A stretch of 64,000 nucleotides of DNA from Deltaproteobacteria bacterium. GTDB lineage: Bacteria; Desulfobacterota; GWC2-55-46. How positions within the stretch are numbered: the stretch's first letter is position 1; each line of letters starts with the position of its first letter. The notes under the pieces were generated by a model. That model saw only the letters and a list, made by a program, of their open reading frames with translations, ran no database searches and was not told the DNA's origin. Positions 33,926 through 42,247 of the stretch are shown here, one piece after another. Made by a program: the position numbers and the translations under genes. Location: NCBI GenBank assembly GCA_019912665.1, contig JAIOIE010000021.1:199679-263678 (forward strand). Reading direction: 5' to 3'.

Positions 33926-34880
33926 CCGAGTCCTCCAAAAGCCTGAGTACCGCTATGCCGTCGTGAAGGCCCGGTTCCGGGTCTTCGCCCCTCCTTAGCG
34001 CGCCGAGGAAATATGCAAGCTCGTCCTTATATGTGCCGTCGAGCCCAAAGAGGTTCTCGTCATCTATCCGCTCCGTCTTCCCTCTGCTCTCCAGGACGAT
34101 TCTCCCTTCCACGAGGTCGCATTCGAGTCTCCCAAGGCTGCCCACGACGATTATCCTCCTCGTCTTCCGCCTCTGGAGATAGTCGAGGTGGACGCTGCAG
34201 ATGAACCCGCCTTCGTAATGGTATATGCCCTCGAAGACGTCCTCGGAGTCTATCTCAAGGGAGCTTACGCCCGCCCTGGCCGTCTTCCACGAGAGCGGGT
34301 CGCCGAAGAGGAAACGCATGTAGTCCAGCTCATGGGAGAGGTCGAGGTGCACCCCTCCGCCCCTTTCCCTGCTCGCGCTGTAGCCCTTCCTGTAATCGCT
34401 CCCTGGCCTCCAGTACGGCAGGAACTGGCCCGCCTCTATGCGCGCGAAATACGGCGCGCCCACGGCGCCCATCTTTAGCTCCGCCTTGAGCCTCCTTATC
34501 GCTCCCATGAACCTCATGTTATAAGCTATGAATACCCTGACCCCGCTCTCCCTTACCGCGCTCACGAGCGATTCGACCCCTTCGAGGCTGTGCGAGAGCG
34601 GCTTCTCTATAAAGAGGTCTATCCCCCTTTTGGCGAGCGCGACCGCCGTCTCAAGGTGCTTTCCTGTTTCGTTGGCGAGTATCGCGAAATCCGCGCCCGA
34701 GGGCGCTCCCCTTTTCCCGACCTCGTCAATGGAGCCTATGAACTTCACGTTCGGCGGGCCCGACCACTCTCCGGACCAGCGCGAGGTAAGGACCGTCACT
34801 CCCTCCATGCCCTCCAGCTCGAGGAGGTTCGAGAGGTGCCTCTTTCCGGCTGAGCCGAAACCCGCCACAAGCGCCCTCAT
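33912..34880 (-). CDS. Gfo/Idh/MocA-family oxidoreductase
   Basis: A 322-residue NAD(P)-dependent oxidoreductase. RALVAGFGSAGKRHLSNLLEL is the Rossmann motif, IDLFIEKPLSHSLEGVE contains the E-K-P signature with its catalytic Lys, and GGGVHLDLSHELDYMRFLFGDP has the conserved His. Members occur in legionaminic acid loci alongside PtmE and an SDR, where related proteins take part in supplying GDP-glucosamine-type precursors. It overlaps the SDR gene upstream by 4 bases (ATGA) and legF downstream by 14. Substrate not directly readable. Confidence 0.87.
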   Translation of the reverse strand: MRALVAGFGSAGKRHLSNLLELEGMEGVTVLTSRWSGEWSGPPNVKFIGSIDEVGKRGAPSGADFAILANETGKHLETAVALAKRGIDLFIEKPLSHSLEGVESLVSAVRESGVRVFIAYNMRFMGAIRRLKAELKMGAVGAPYFARIEAGQFLPYWRPGSDYRKGYSASRERGGGVHLDLSHELDYMRFLFGDPLSWKTARAGVSSLEIDSEDVFEGIYHYEGGFICSVHLDYLQRRKTRRIIVVGSLGRLECDLVEGRIVLESRGKTERIDDENLFGLDGTYKDELAYFLGALRRGEDPEPGLHDGIAVLRLLEDSGVRQ

Positions 34881-35653
34881 ACTGCCGTAAACCCCCCGTC
34901 CACGATAATGTTCTGCCCAGTTATGTAGGCTGCAGCGTCGGAAGCAAGGAAGACGACCGCCCCGGATATGTCTTCAGGCGCGGCCATCCTCCCAAGCGGC
35001 ACCTTTGCCGAGTATCTCCTCACGAAAGAGGCCGGCTGGCCGTTACGGACACCGCCGGGCGAGACCGCGTTCACCCTGATATTGTGTCCGCCGTAACGGG
35101 CGGCAAGGTACTTCGTGTAACCGAGTATCCCGGCCTTTATCGCAGGATAGGCCGCTGGCATCGTCATATCAGTCCCGGAGTAGAGCGAGAAATCCGGGCC
35201 GACCACGCCGTATACCGAGGCCATGCTTATGACGCTGCCGCCGCCCCCTGCCTTCATCTCCTCGCAGGCGAGGCGGCTCAGGAGGAAATAGCCCCCTAAA
35301 TGGCTGCTCACGTTCCTTTTCCATGAATTGAATGCGGTTTTTTCGAACTCCTGGCCCCAGTCTTTTGTCCTCGGATATGCGGAGTTTACGAGTATGTCCA
35401 CCCGCCCGGTTTTTCTCACCGCCTCCCTCAACCCCGCCCTTACAGAGGCCTCGGACCCGATATCGAGCCTCACAAAACCGCACCCCAAGGACTCGCTCAA
35501 GCCCCTGCCCCTTTGGCCGTCTAAGTCCGCCGCGACGACGGAAGCGCCTGCTTTCAAAAGCGCGGCGATCGCGGCCCTTCCTATGAGGCCGCACCCTCCG
35601 GTCACGAGCGCGGTCTTGCCTTCGCACGAGAAGATGCCCTTTTCAGTTCTCAA
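34877..35653 (-). CDS. Short-chain dehydrogenase/reductase (PtmA-like)
   Basis: A 258-residue classical SDR. KTALVTGGCGLIGRAAIAALL is the T-G-x3-G-x-G coenzyme motif, VDILVNSAYPR the N-x-A element and YPAIKAGILGYTKYLAARYG the catalytic YxxxK. It ends AAYITGQNIIVDGGFTAV, a standard SDR C-terminus. In Campylobacter an SDR (PtmA) and other oxidoreductases act with PtmE in legionaminic acid formation, and the same neighbours are present here. It overlaps ptmE by 11 bases. Confidence 0.87.
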   Translation of the reverse strand: MRTEKGIFSCEGKTALVTGGCGLIGRAAIAALLKAGASVVAADLDGQRGRGLSESLGCGFVRLDIGSEASVRAGLREAVRKTGRVDILVNSAYPRTKDWGQEFEKTAFNSWKRNVSSHLGGYFLLSRLACEEMKAGGGGSVISMASVYGVVGPDFSLYSGTDMTMPAAYPAIKAGILGYTKYLAARYGGHNIRVNAVSPGGVRNGQPASFVRRYSAKVPLGRMAAPEDISGAVVFLASDAAAYITGQNIIVDGGFTAV

Positions 35654-36722
35654 CGTTTTCCATCCTCTTAAGGCTCATCCTGTACTCGTCCCACTTGCCT
35701 ATGTCGAACCAGTTCCCCCAGCTCGGGAAGACGCTTACCTTTTCCGGATACCTCTTTTTGGCAAGTGTTATGAGGTAGTCCATGTCCGCGTGCCTCCCCC
35801 TTTCGAGGAAGTCGAGCACCTCGGGCTCGAGCACATATGTGCCGGTGTTTATGAAGAAATCGAGCTTGGGCTTCTCCCTTATGTCCACGAACGAGCCGTT
35901 GGCCATGTTCAGCACGCCGTAAGGTATGGATACCTCCCTGTGCGAACCGATTATCGTAAGCATGTTACCCTTCTCCCCATGCCACCTGAGTATCTCCCGG
36001 TAATCGGTCTCGAGGATGGTGTCGCAGTTCGTGAGTATGAAGGTGCTCTTGAGCCTGTCCTTCAAGAGGCTTACACCTCCAGCGGTGCCGCAAAACCCGT
36101 CTTCCTCCACGAACTCGACCGAGTATTGCCGTCTGTTCTCCCCGAAATAGAGCTTTATGACCTCTTTTTTATAATTGAGGACGAGTATGAACTCGTGGAA
36201 GCCCCATTCGTGGAGGCCGTCCATTATGTGTTCGATGATGGGCTTGCTGCCGTAGGGGATGAGTGGTTTGGGGAGTATCTTCGTGAAGGGGTCGAGCCTC
36301 GTGCCCATGCCCCCGGCCATTATGACGACAGGGTGCCTGAGCATCTCCTGCGGCGGCTTGCCGTTCCCATTGAGGCAGTCGATCCAGGAGATTATGTCAA
36401 CGAGCTCCCTGTTCCGGTTGAGGACCGGCACGTATTCGATGAGGTGCTTTTTCATGAGCGCCTTCGCCTTTTTCTTAAGGTCCACGACGCTCCGGCTTAA
36501 GCAGATGAAGTCCGGCCTCATCACCTTCCTAACCGCGGACGAGAGGTCGAGGCCGTTGATTATGCCCCTCCTTATGTCTCCGTCCGTGACTACCCCTATG
36601 AGGCTCCCCAGCTCATCCGTAACGAAAAGTATTTTCTCGCCCGCGTCGTTGATGCTCTGCATGGCGCTCTTTATCGTGGCCTCCGGGCCTATGGTAAGCG
36701 ATTTGACTTTTTGAGCGTCCAT
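35643..36722 (-). CDS. ptmE: CBS-domain sugar nucleotidyltransferase (PtmE-like)
   Basis: A 359-residue fusion of two CBS modules (about 1-120: KILFVTDELGSLIGVVTDGDIRRG and VPVLNRNRELVDIISWID) with a nucleotidyltransferase domain (VVIMAGGMGTRLDPFTKILPKPL, then FILTNCDTILETDY and WFDIGKWDEY). PtmE of Campylobacter makes GDP-glucosamine, the dedicated precursor of legionaminic acid, and has this domain order. The CBS pair may sense nucleotides and regulate flux. The ATG at 36722 has AGGAG 8 bases upstream and shares one base with the stop of the deacetylase gene (TGATG). Confidence 0.88.
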   Translation of the reverse strand: MDAQKVKSLTIGPEATIKSAMQSINDAGEKILFVTDELGSLIGVVTDGDIRRGIINGLDLSSAVRKVMRPDFICLSRSVVDLKKKAKALMKKHLIEYVPVLNRNRELVDIISWIDCLNGNGKPPQEMLRHPVVIMAGGMGTRLDPFTKILPKPLIPYGSKPIIEHIMDGLHEWGFHEFILVLNYKKEVIKLYFGENRRQYSVEFVEEDGFCGTAGGVSLLKDRLKSTFILTNCDTILETDYREILRWHGEKGNMLTIIGSHREVSIPYGVLNMANGSFVDIREKPKLDFFINTGTYVLEPEVLDFLERGRHADMDYLITLAKKRYPEKVSVFPSWGNWFDIGKWDEYRMSLKRMENVEN

Positions 36723-37387
36723 CACCATATCTCCTTTAAGGCCATGAAGGCCTCGGCGTACTTGACGCCAGCTGTTGCGCCCCTCAAGGCGGCAAGCGCC
36801 CTTATGCTATCCCTGCTCCTCGGGAACGGGTGCTCCCCTGTTTCCCCGGCGTAGGTCTCCATGATCTCGATCTTCCGCTCAAGGCTCCCGGTTATATCCG
36901 AGAAGCTGTTCGGCAGAAAGGCCCTGCTTGCGAAAGGTGGCGCGAACTCCGTCTCTGACAATGTCTCGTAAGCGGATATCCTTCTTATCCACGGGCATCT
37001 GAACGCCTTTGCAGCCGAAAGCGCCGCCTCGGAGGCGGCCCTGTGGTCTGAATGGATGTCGCCCGGGTGCGGGAGATATATGGTCTCCGGCTTTAGGACG
37101 GAGAACGCCTCCGATAGCCTCTTGATAAGCCCTGCCTTTGGTACAGTATCGAGCCCGGCCGCGGGGAAGCCCAATTTTATTACCTCCCTGAACCCGTATG
37201 CCTTCGAAACGGCGATTAACTCCTCGTCCCTCCTCTTCACCCTCTCAATTTCGAACCCCGCTTCAGTAGACATACTGGTTACAATGATCCAGAAGAGCTC
37301 ATCGCCCCTGTCCGCGTGCTTTAAAAGCGTTCCGCCGCAGCCGAGGGTTTCATCGTCCGGATGGGGTGATATGACAAGCACCCTCAC
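36722..37387 (-). CDS. PIG-L family N-deacetylase
   Basis: A 221-residue PIG-L/LmbE-type metal-dependent deacetylase. VISPHPDDETLGCGG gives the zinc ligands His 9 and Asp 12 and the catalytic Asp 11, and PGDIHSDHRAASEAA gives the third ligand region (His 112, His 115). Such enzymes remove N-acetyl groups from sugars. It overlaps the formyltransferase-like gene upstream by 4 bases. The pairing suggests that an N-acetyl group is removed and replaced by another acyl or amidino group on the nonulosonate; that order of steps is inferred. Confidence 0.88.
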   Translation of the reverse strand: MRVLVISPHPDDETLGCGGTLLKHADRGDELFWIIVTSMSTEAGFEIERVKRRDEELIAVSKAYGFREVIKLGFPAAGLDTVPKAGLIKRLSEAFSVLKPETIYLPHPGDIHSDHRAASEAALSAAKAFRCPWIRRISAYETLSETEFAPPFASRAFLPNSFSDITGSLERKIEIMETYAGETGEHPFPRSRDSIRALAALRGATAGVKYAEAFMALKEIW

Positions 37388-38274
37388 AGGTATTCCCCAG
37401 CGGCCGGGAAACGCTCGAATCCGTGCTCGATAAGCTCTATCGCGCTGTCGCCGGTCTTTACGACTATGCTCCCGAGGTTCGAGGAGAGCACCTTTCCTGG
37501 CTCAAGCCCGCAGGCAGCCCCGGTTATATTGAATTCCCTTCCCCTCCACACTTTCACTTCCCTGCCGTTGTGGATGCAGTGCGCTCCAGGATAGGGCCTG
37601 TAAAGGGCCCGTATGAGGTCGCATATCCTCTTTGTCCCCATCCTCCAGTCTATCTCGCCGTCTTTTGTGGTCCTTTTCCTAAAGGTATTGGCCAAGGAGC
37701 TGTCCTGGGGCCTCCGCCTTGCGATCCCTTTCTCAAGCTCTGGTATATGCGCCTTAAGCATCTCGGAGGCTAGCCCCTTGACCCTCTCGTAGACCGTCGA
37801 GGCATCGTCCTCAGGTCCGACAGCGAACTCCTCCTGCGCCCATATGTCGCCGGTATCTATGCCGCTGTCGAGCCAAAAGAGCGTGAGCCCGCTTTGCGTA
37901 AGCCCGTTGGCTATGGCCCATATAATGGGGTGCCTGCCCCTGTTCCGGGGGAGAAGCGCCGGGTGGCTCCCTATGGTCCCGATCGAGGGGATGCCGAGTA
38001 TCTCAGGCGGGATTATCTGCGACAGTCCCATTACGAAAATGACATCAGGCTCAAGCGCTCTTATATTCTCTGCTTCGTCCTTTATTCTGCTGAAGTACCT
38101 GCACGGTTTCCCGAACTTCCTTGCCACCTCGCCCAGGTCCGCGTAGTCGCTGTTCGCGGAAGCAGCCCCTTTTTCAAGACAGAATATTCCGGCCATAGAG
38201 AGTCCCATCCTGAGCATGGTCTCAAGGCACGCGGCGCTAAAGTCCACTCCACCTATGAAGACATGCCTTCTCAC
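37384..38274 (-). CDS. Formyltransferase-fold protein, catalytic Asn replaced
   Basis: A 296-residue protein with a formyltransferase N-domain (1-190) and the usual C-terminal OB-like domain (LIRALYRPYPGAHCIHNGREVKV). The active-site block reads GSHPALLPRNRGRHP (102-116) and LDSGIDTGDI (135-144). His 104 and Asp 140 are spaced exactly as His108/Asp144 of Met-tRNA formyltransferase, but the position of catalytic Asn106 is Gly 102. It probably transfers a formyl or related one-carbon group from a folate to an amino sugar. Function with a changed triad needs testing. It overlaps the LegG gene upstream by 4 bases. Confidence 0.82.
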   Translation of the reverse strand: MRRHVFIGGVDFSAACLETMLRMGLSMAGIFCLEKGAASANSDYADLGEVARKFGKPCRYFSRIKDEAENIRALEPDVIFVMGLSQIIPPEILGIPSIGTIGSHPALLPRNRGRHPIIWAIANGLTQSGLTLFWLDSGIDTGDIWAQEEFAVGPEDDASTVYERVKGLASEMLKAHIPELEKGIARRRPQDSSLANTFRKRTTKDGEIDWRMGTKRICDLIRALYRPYPGAHCIHNGREVKVWRGREFNITGAACGLEPGKVLSSNLGSIVVKTGDSAIELIEHGFERFPAAGEYL

Positions 38275-39434
38275 GCGGTTAGCTCCCTGAACCTCTTTTT
38301 CAGGATTTTTTCGATCCGCGCCTCTTTGATGGCCTCTATAATCTTGCCGCTCGCGTCCCCGTTGCCGTACGGGTTTTCAAGGCCTGCAAGCGTTTCCCTG
38401 AAATCCGGCGAAAAGGCTTCTTTGAGGGCCTTCAATATCTCCGTGGACTCAGGCGCCGCATCTATTACATTTGCGGCCCTTATCCTCCCTCCCTGCCTGC
38501 CGCCGACGTTTACCACGGGCAGGCCGAAGGAGGGAGCCTCTATGATGCCGCTCGACGAGTTCCCGAGCATTACGGAAGCGGACTTAAGGAGCGACAGGTA
38601 CGCCACCCTTCCGAGCGAATGGAAGCACCTGGCCGTTTCCGGGTTTCTTTCCGCAAACCTCTCAAGCTCTCCGGAGATTGTGCGTCCGCCTGTATCCGCG
38701 TTGGGTAGCGTTATCACCCAGAAAAGGCCTCCTTTGAAATCCGACACGGCCTTCAGGACCTCTCTAAGGCCGCCGGACGGGTCCTCGTCGAGGGTGACCG
38801 GATGATATGTGAGTACGCCGATTCCGCGGCCCTTCGGGATGCCGAGCGTTCTATCGACCTCGTCCCGGCCCGATAATTTGATTCTCCGGATGCTATCGAG
38901 GCCGGGCGCGCCGGAGCAAACTACTCTCTCAGGGTCCTCGCCCATCTGCACGACCCTTTTCCTGTAAGCCTCGGTCGAGGTGAAATGCAGATGGCTCAGC
39001 TTCGTAACGGCATGGCGTATCTGCTCATCTATAAGGCTCTCGGTCGATTCGCCCCCGTGTATATGGGCAATGGGTATCCTGAAGGGCACCGCTGCGGCAG
39101 CGGCCGAGAGGACCTCGAACCTGTCTCCCAACAGGACGACCATATCGGGCCTGAGCCTTTCGTATGCCTTTGCAAAGCCCATGACTCCTATGCCCATAGA
39201 TGCGGCTATCGAGTGCTCGGTATCGGAGCTTAGGAGCATTTCCACTTTCTCGGCTATCGGGAAGCGGTCCATCTCGATCTCCTTAACCGTAAGCCCGAAC
39301 TCAGGTGAAAGGTGCATGCCCGTAGCTATGAGGCTCAGTTCCAGGGAGCTGTCCTCGTGTATGCCCTTTATTATCCAGTAGAGGAGTCCGTACTCGGCTC
39401 TCGTGCCGGTCACGACCGCGACCTTCCGCCTCAA
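38271..39434 (-). CDS. legG: Hydrolysing NDP-HexNAc 2-epimerase (LegG/NeuC-type)
   Basis: A 387-residue GT-B-fold hydrolysing 2-epimerase, the enzyme that frees the mannosamine- or diacetamido-type sugar from its nucleotide. KVAVVTGTRAEYGLLYWII is the NeuC-type N-terminus, VLLGDRFEVLSAAAAA and IAHIHGGESTESLIDEQIRHA are strongly conserved, and VMLGNSSSGIIEAPSFGLPVV is the nucleotide-binding loop. In legionaminic acid synthesis it follows LegH and supplies LegI, whose gene lies one base upstream. Confidence 0.92.
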   Translation of the reverse strand: MRRKVAVVTGTRAEYGLLYWIIKGIHEDSSLELSLIATGMHLSPEFGLTVKEIEMDRFPIAEKVEMLLSSDTEHSIAASMGIGVMGFAKAYERLRPDMVVLLGDRFEVLSAAAAAVPFRIPIAHIHGGESTESLIDEQIRHAVTKLSHLHFTSTEAYRKRVVQMGEDPERVVCSGAPGLDSIRRIKLSGRDEVDRTLGIPKGRGIGVLTYHPVTLDEDPSGGLREVLKAVSDFKGGLFWVITLPNADTGGRTISGELERFAERNPETARCFHSLGRVAYLSLLKSASVMLGNSSSGIIEAPSFGLPVVNVGGRQGGRIRAANVIDAAPESTEILKALKEAFSPDFRETLAGLENPYGNGDASGKIIEAIKEARIEKILKKRFRELTA

Positions 39435-39435
39435 G

Positions 39436-40440
39436 TCAGACCTCTGCCTCTATGAGCTCGTCAGGGGCGAAGTCCCTTACTGCGGCCGCGCCCACGACCC
39501 TGTCCCAGAGCATTGGACTTATGCCGCTCCCCGGCCTTTTGACCGTCAGGTTATCCTTTGAAAGCATCTCGCCTTTTCTTATGGCCCTGGCTGCGACTAT
39601 GCTCTTCCTGAGAAAAGCCCTGTTCGCCGCCTCTGAGCGGGAAGGCCTCTTAATGCCGTCCCCGAGCGCCTCCTCTATCTTCCTTATGCCTGAAACCATT
39701 GCCTTCAATTCTCCGGGCTCAAGCGACGCATTGTGGTCAGGGCCTTCCATCCCCTTATCGAGGGTAAAGTGCTTCTCTATGACCTCTGCGCCGAGCGCGG
39801 CCGCCGCCAGCGCCGCCTCTATTCCCGGAGTGTGGTCCGAGTACCCCACCTTTATCTTAAGCGCTTCCCTCAAGGCCGCCATTGCCCGAAGGTTCGCATC
39901 CTCCATAGGCGTCGGATATTCGCTATTGCAGTGGAGCGCGGTTATGCGCTCCCTCGGGGTACCTGCGTCTGCAAGGGCCTCTATCGCCTCCCTTACCTCA
40001 TCCATCTCCGACATGCCTGTCGAGACGAGCACTTCTTTCCCGAGCCCGCCCACCTTCTTGAGATATGGCAGGTTCGTAATCTCTCCGGAAGGCACCTTGA
40101 GGATATCGAGGCCGAGGCCGGAAAGGAGGTCTATGCTCTCAAGGTCGAACGGAGTCGAAAGGAACCTTATGCCCCTTTCCCGGCAGCGTTCGATCAAACG
40201 GATATGCATTTTCTTATCCAGCTCGTATCTGCGGAGCATATCAAGCTGCGGTCCCTCGTCCGTCGTCTTCACCTGATAATCGGCCTTTTCCGCTCGTCTC
40301 GTTACGACTCTTTCCGCGCAGAAGGTCTGGAACTTGACGGCATCCGCCCCGGCCTCGAAAGCCGCGTCCACCATTTCAAGCGCCGTCTCAAGGCTACCGT
40401 TATGGTTGACTCCGGCCTCCCCTATTATGAATATGCTCAC
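39436..40440 (-). CDS. legI: Nonulosonic acid synthase (LegI/NeuB family)
   Basis: A 334-residue synthase condensing phosphoenolpyruvate with an N-acyl amino sugar. IIGEAGVNHNGSLETALEM and GADAVKFQTFCAERVV begin the TIM barrel, ILKVPSGEITNLPYLKKVG and VLVSTGMSEMDEVREAI line the active site, and GYSDHTPGIEAALAA with AEVIEKHFTLDKGMEGPDH complete it. Residues about 270-334 are an SAF antifreeze-like domain (SIVAARAIRKGEMLSKDNL) that closes the partner site in the dimer. It is the key enzyme of the pathway. Confidence 0.94.
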   Translation of the reverse strand: MSIFIIGEAGVNHNGSLETALEMVDAAFEAGADAVKFQTFCAERVVTRRAEKADYQVKTTDEGPQLDMLRRYELDKKMHIRLIERCRERGIRFLSTPFDLESIDLLSGLGLDILKVPSGEITNLPYLKKVGGLGKEVLVSTGMSEMDEVREAIEALADAGTPRERITALHCNSEYPTPMEDANLRAMAALREALKIKVGYSDHTPGIEAALAAAALGAEVIEKHFTLDKGMEGPDHNASLEPGELKAMVSGIRKIEEALGDGIKRPSRSEAANRAFLRKSIVAARAIRKGEMLSKDNLTVKRPGSGISPMLWDRVVGAAAVRDFAPDELIEAEV

Positions 40441-41066
40441 GTTGCCGGCACCCCCTTCACCAGAATGCCTGGCGGCACCTCATCAATGACCACCGCCCCG
40501 GCCGCGATTACCGCGCGCTCCCCGACCCTAACCCCCTGGATAATCGTCGCCCCCGCTCCCACGAACGCGCCATCACTTATTTGGCACCCGCCAGAGACTA
40601 CCGAGCCCGGAGAGAGGTGCACGTGACTCCCTATCCTGCAGTCGTGCTCGACTATTGCGCCGGTATTTACGATGGTATTTGCGCCTATTTCGGATCCAGC
40701 TTGCACCGTGGCAGCGGCCATGACCTGCGCGCCCTCGTTTATGGCAGCGCTCCCGGATATGATTGCCCTGGGATGTATGAGCCGGGGCAGACTGAATCCG
40801 GCCCCCTTGAGCATTTTGAAAATCGAGGCGCGCCTTGAGTTGTCTTTCACGCTCCCTACTGCCACGCACGCATTCCGTATGCCGCACGAAAACAACCCCG
40901 GAATGAGCTCATCACCTCCGGCGACCTTGACATCTAAGACCAGCGTTCCTGGCGCGAGATTGGGGTCCAGTACAGCCTCCACCTCGAAAGCATCAGATGA
41001 TGATATAAGCTCCATAAGGACCCTGGCGTGGCCTCCGCCCCCTATGAGCACCAGCCGCTCCTTCAT
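40437..41066 (-). CDS. legH: NeuD/PglD-type sugar O/N-acetyltransferase (LegH-like)
   Basis: A 209-residue left-handed beta-helix acetyltransferase. ERLVLIGGGGHARVLMELI is the Rossmann-like N-domain that binds the nucleotide sugar. Hexapeptide repeats run from about residue 105 (ISGSAAINEGAQVMAAATVQAG), with the catalytic His in VNTGAIVEHDCRIGSHVHL. In this gene order it should N-acetylate the 4-amino sugar made by LegC, as LegH and PglD do. Overlaps of 4 bases on both sides tie it to legC and legI. Confidence 0.9.
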   Translation of the reverse strand: MKERLVLIGGGGHARVLMELISSSDAFEVEAVLDPNLAPGTLVLDVKVAGGDELIPGLFSCGIRNACVAVGSVKDNSRRASIFKMLKGAGFSLPRLIHPRAIISGSAAINEGAQVMAAATVQAGSEIGANTIVNTGAIVEHDCRIGSHVHLSPGSVVSGGCQISDGAFVGAGATIIQGVRVGERAVIAAGAVVIDEVPPGILVKGVPAT

Positions 41067-42247
41067 TCGCCCTTGAGCGCGCGGTTTATCTCCGCTGCCA
41101 CGTGCTCTATCTCATCACTCTTCAGCGCTACTCCACTCGGTATGTTCAGGCAGCTCCTATAAGCCGCTTCCGCGTGCTCTATCCTGTATGCCTGGCAACC
41201 CCTGTACATGGGAAGGAGGTGGACCGGCTTCCAGAGGGGCCTCACCTGTATGCCCCTTTCGGTAAGACGCCTGATAAGCGGCCCCCGCCTCTTCTCCCCG
41301 ACCCTAATTGTGCAGTGCCAGAAATTGCTCCTGGCCCAGGGCTTCTCCCACATGAGCCCGGCACTTTCCATGAGAAGCCTCCTGTAGGACTCGGCGTTCC
41401 TCCTCTTGTTAGACACGAACTCTTCGAGGCGCTCCAACTGGGCAACCCCCAGCGCGGCCTGCATATTGGTAAGCCGGTAGTTGTAGCCGACCTCGTCGTG
41501 CTCGTACTCGAAGGCGTCCGTCTTGGCCTGCGTCGTAAGGTGCTTTAGCCTTACGGCAAGCGCGCGATCGTCCGTTACGACCATTCCGCCGCCGCCCGTT
41601 GTAATAACCTTATTTCCATTGAATGAGAAACACCCTGCCGCGCCGAATGTGCCGGTTTTCTTGCCCATGAACTCCGAGCCCAGGCTCTCGGTTGCGTCCT
41701 CTATGACCTCGATATCCCTTCCGAGGCACGCATCCACCAGCTCGTCCATCCTTGCCGGGTGGCCGAAGACATGCACCGGCACGACAGCCTTCACACGCCT
41801 TTTTGTCGTCCTGTTATAAGTGAAGCCGTCCTTACCCCTGAAGCACTCATTTTTGAGGAACGTCGCGAGCTTTGCCGTATTCATGCAGAGCGTGTCCGGG
41901 TCGCAGTCCATGAATACGGGCTCTGCGCCGCAGTATTTAACAGCGTTCACTGGCGCGACGAATGTTACGGCAGGGACCACGACCTCGTCACCTGGCGCTA
42001 CCCCCAGCGCTACCATGCTCACATGGAGCGCCGATGTGCCGTTGACGGTAGAGACGGCCTCATGGGCTCCCGTATATGCGGCAACGCTCTTCTCAAAGCG
42101 CGTAACGAAAGCGCCTGCTGACGAGACCCAGCCCGTGTCCAGGCACTCTTTCACATACTTCCATTCATTACCCGATATCTCGGGCTCTGAAAGGGCTATT
42201 CTGATGGGTGCCGCATCAGATGTTATAGATACCGTGCTTGTAGCCAT
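41063..42247 (-). CDS. legC: LegC-family sugar aminotransferase
   Basis: A 394-residue DegT-type aminotransferase. IRIALSEPEISGNEWKYVKECL and DTGWVSSAGAFVTRFE are the typical LegC opening; EVIEDATESLGSEFMGKKTG has the PLP-binding Asp (184); CFSFNGNKVITTGGGGMVV has the Schiff-base Lys (213). An insert near residues 130-152 (ECFRGKDGFTYNRTTKRR) is characteristic of this subfamily. It aminates the 4-keto sugar made by LegB. The ATG at 42247 has GGAG 8 bases upstream; a reading from farther up would run through legB. Confidence 0.91.
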   Translation of the reverse strand: MATSTVSITSDAAPIRIALSEPEISGNEWKYVKECLDTGWVSSAGAFVTRFEKSVAAYTGAHEAVSTVNGTSALHVSMVALGVAPGDEVVVPAVTFVAPVNAVKYCGAEPVFMDCDPDTLCMNTAKLATFLKNECFRGKDGFTYNRTTKRRVKAVVPVHVFGHPARMDELVDACLGRDIEVIEDATESLGSEFMGKKTGTFGAAGCFSFNGNKVITTGGGGMVVTDDRALAVRLKHLTTQAKTDAFEYEHDEVGYNYRLTNMQAALGVAQLERLEEFVSNKRRNAESYRRLLMESAGLMWEKPWARSNFWHCTIRVGEKRRGPLIRRLTERGIQVRPLWKPVHLLPMYRGCQAYRIEHAEAAYRSCLNIPSGVALKSDEIEHVAAEINRALKGE

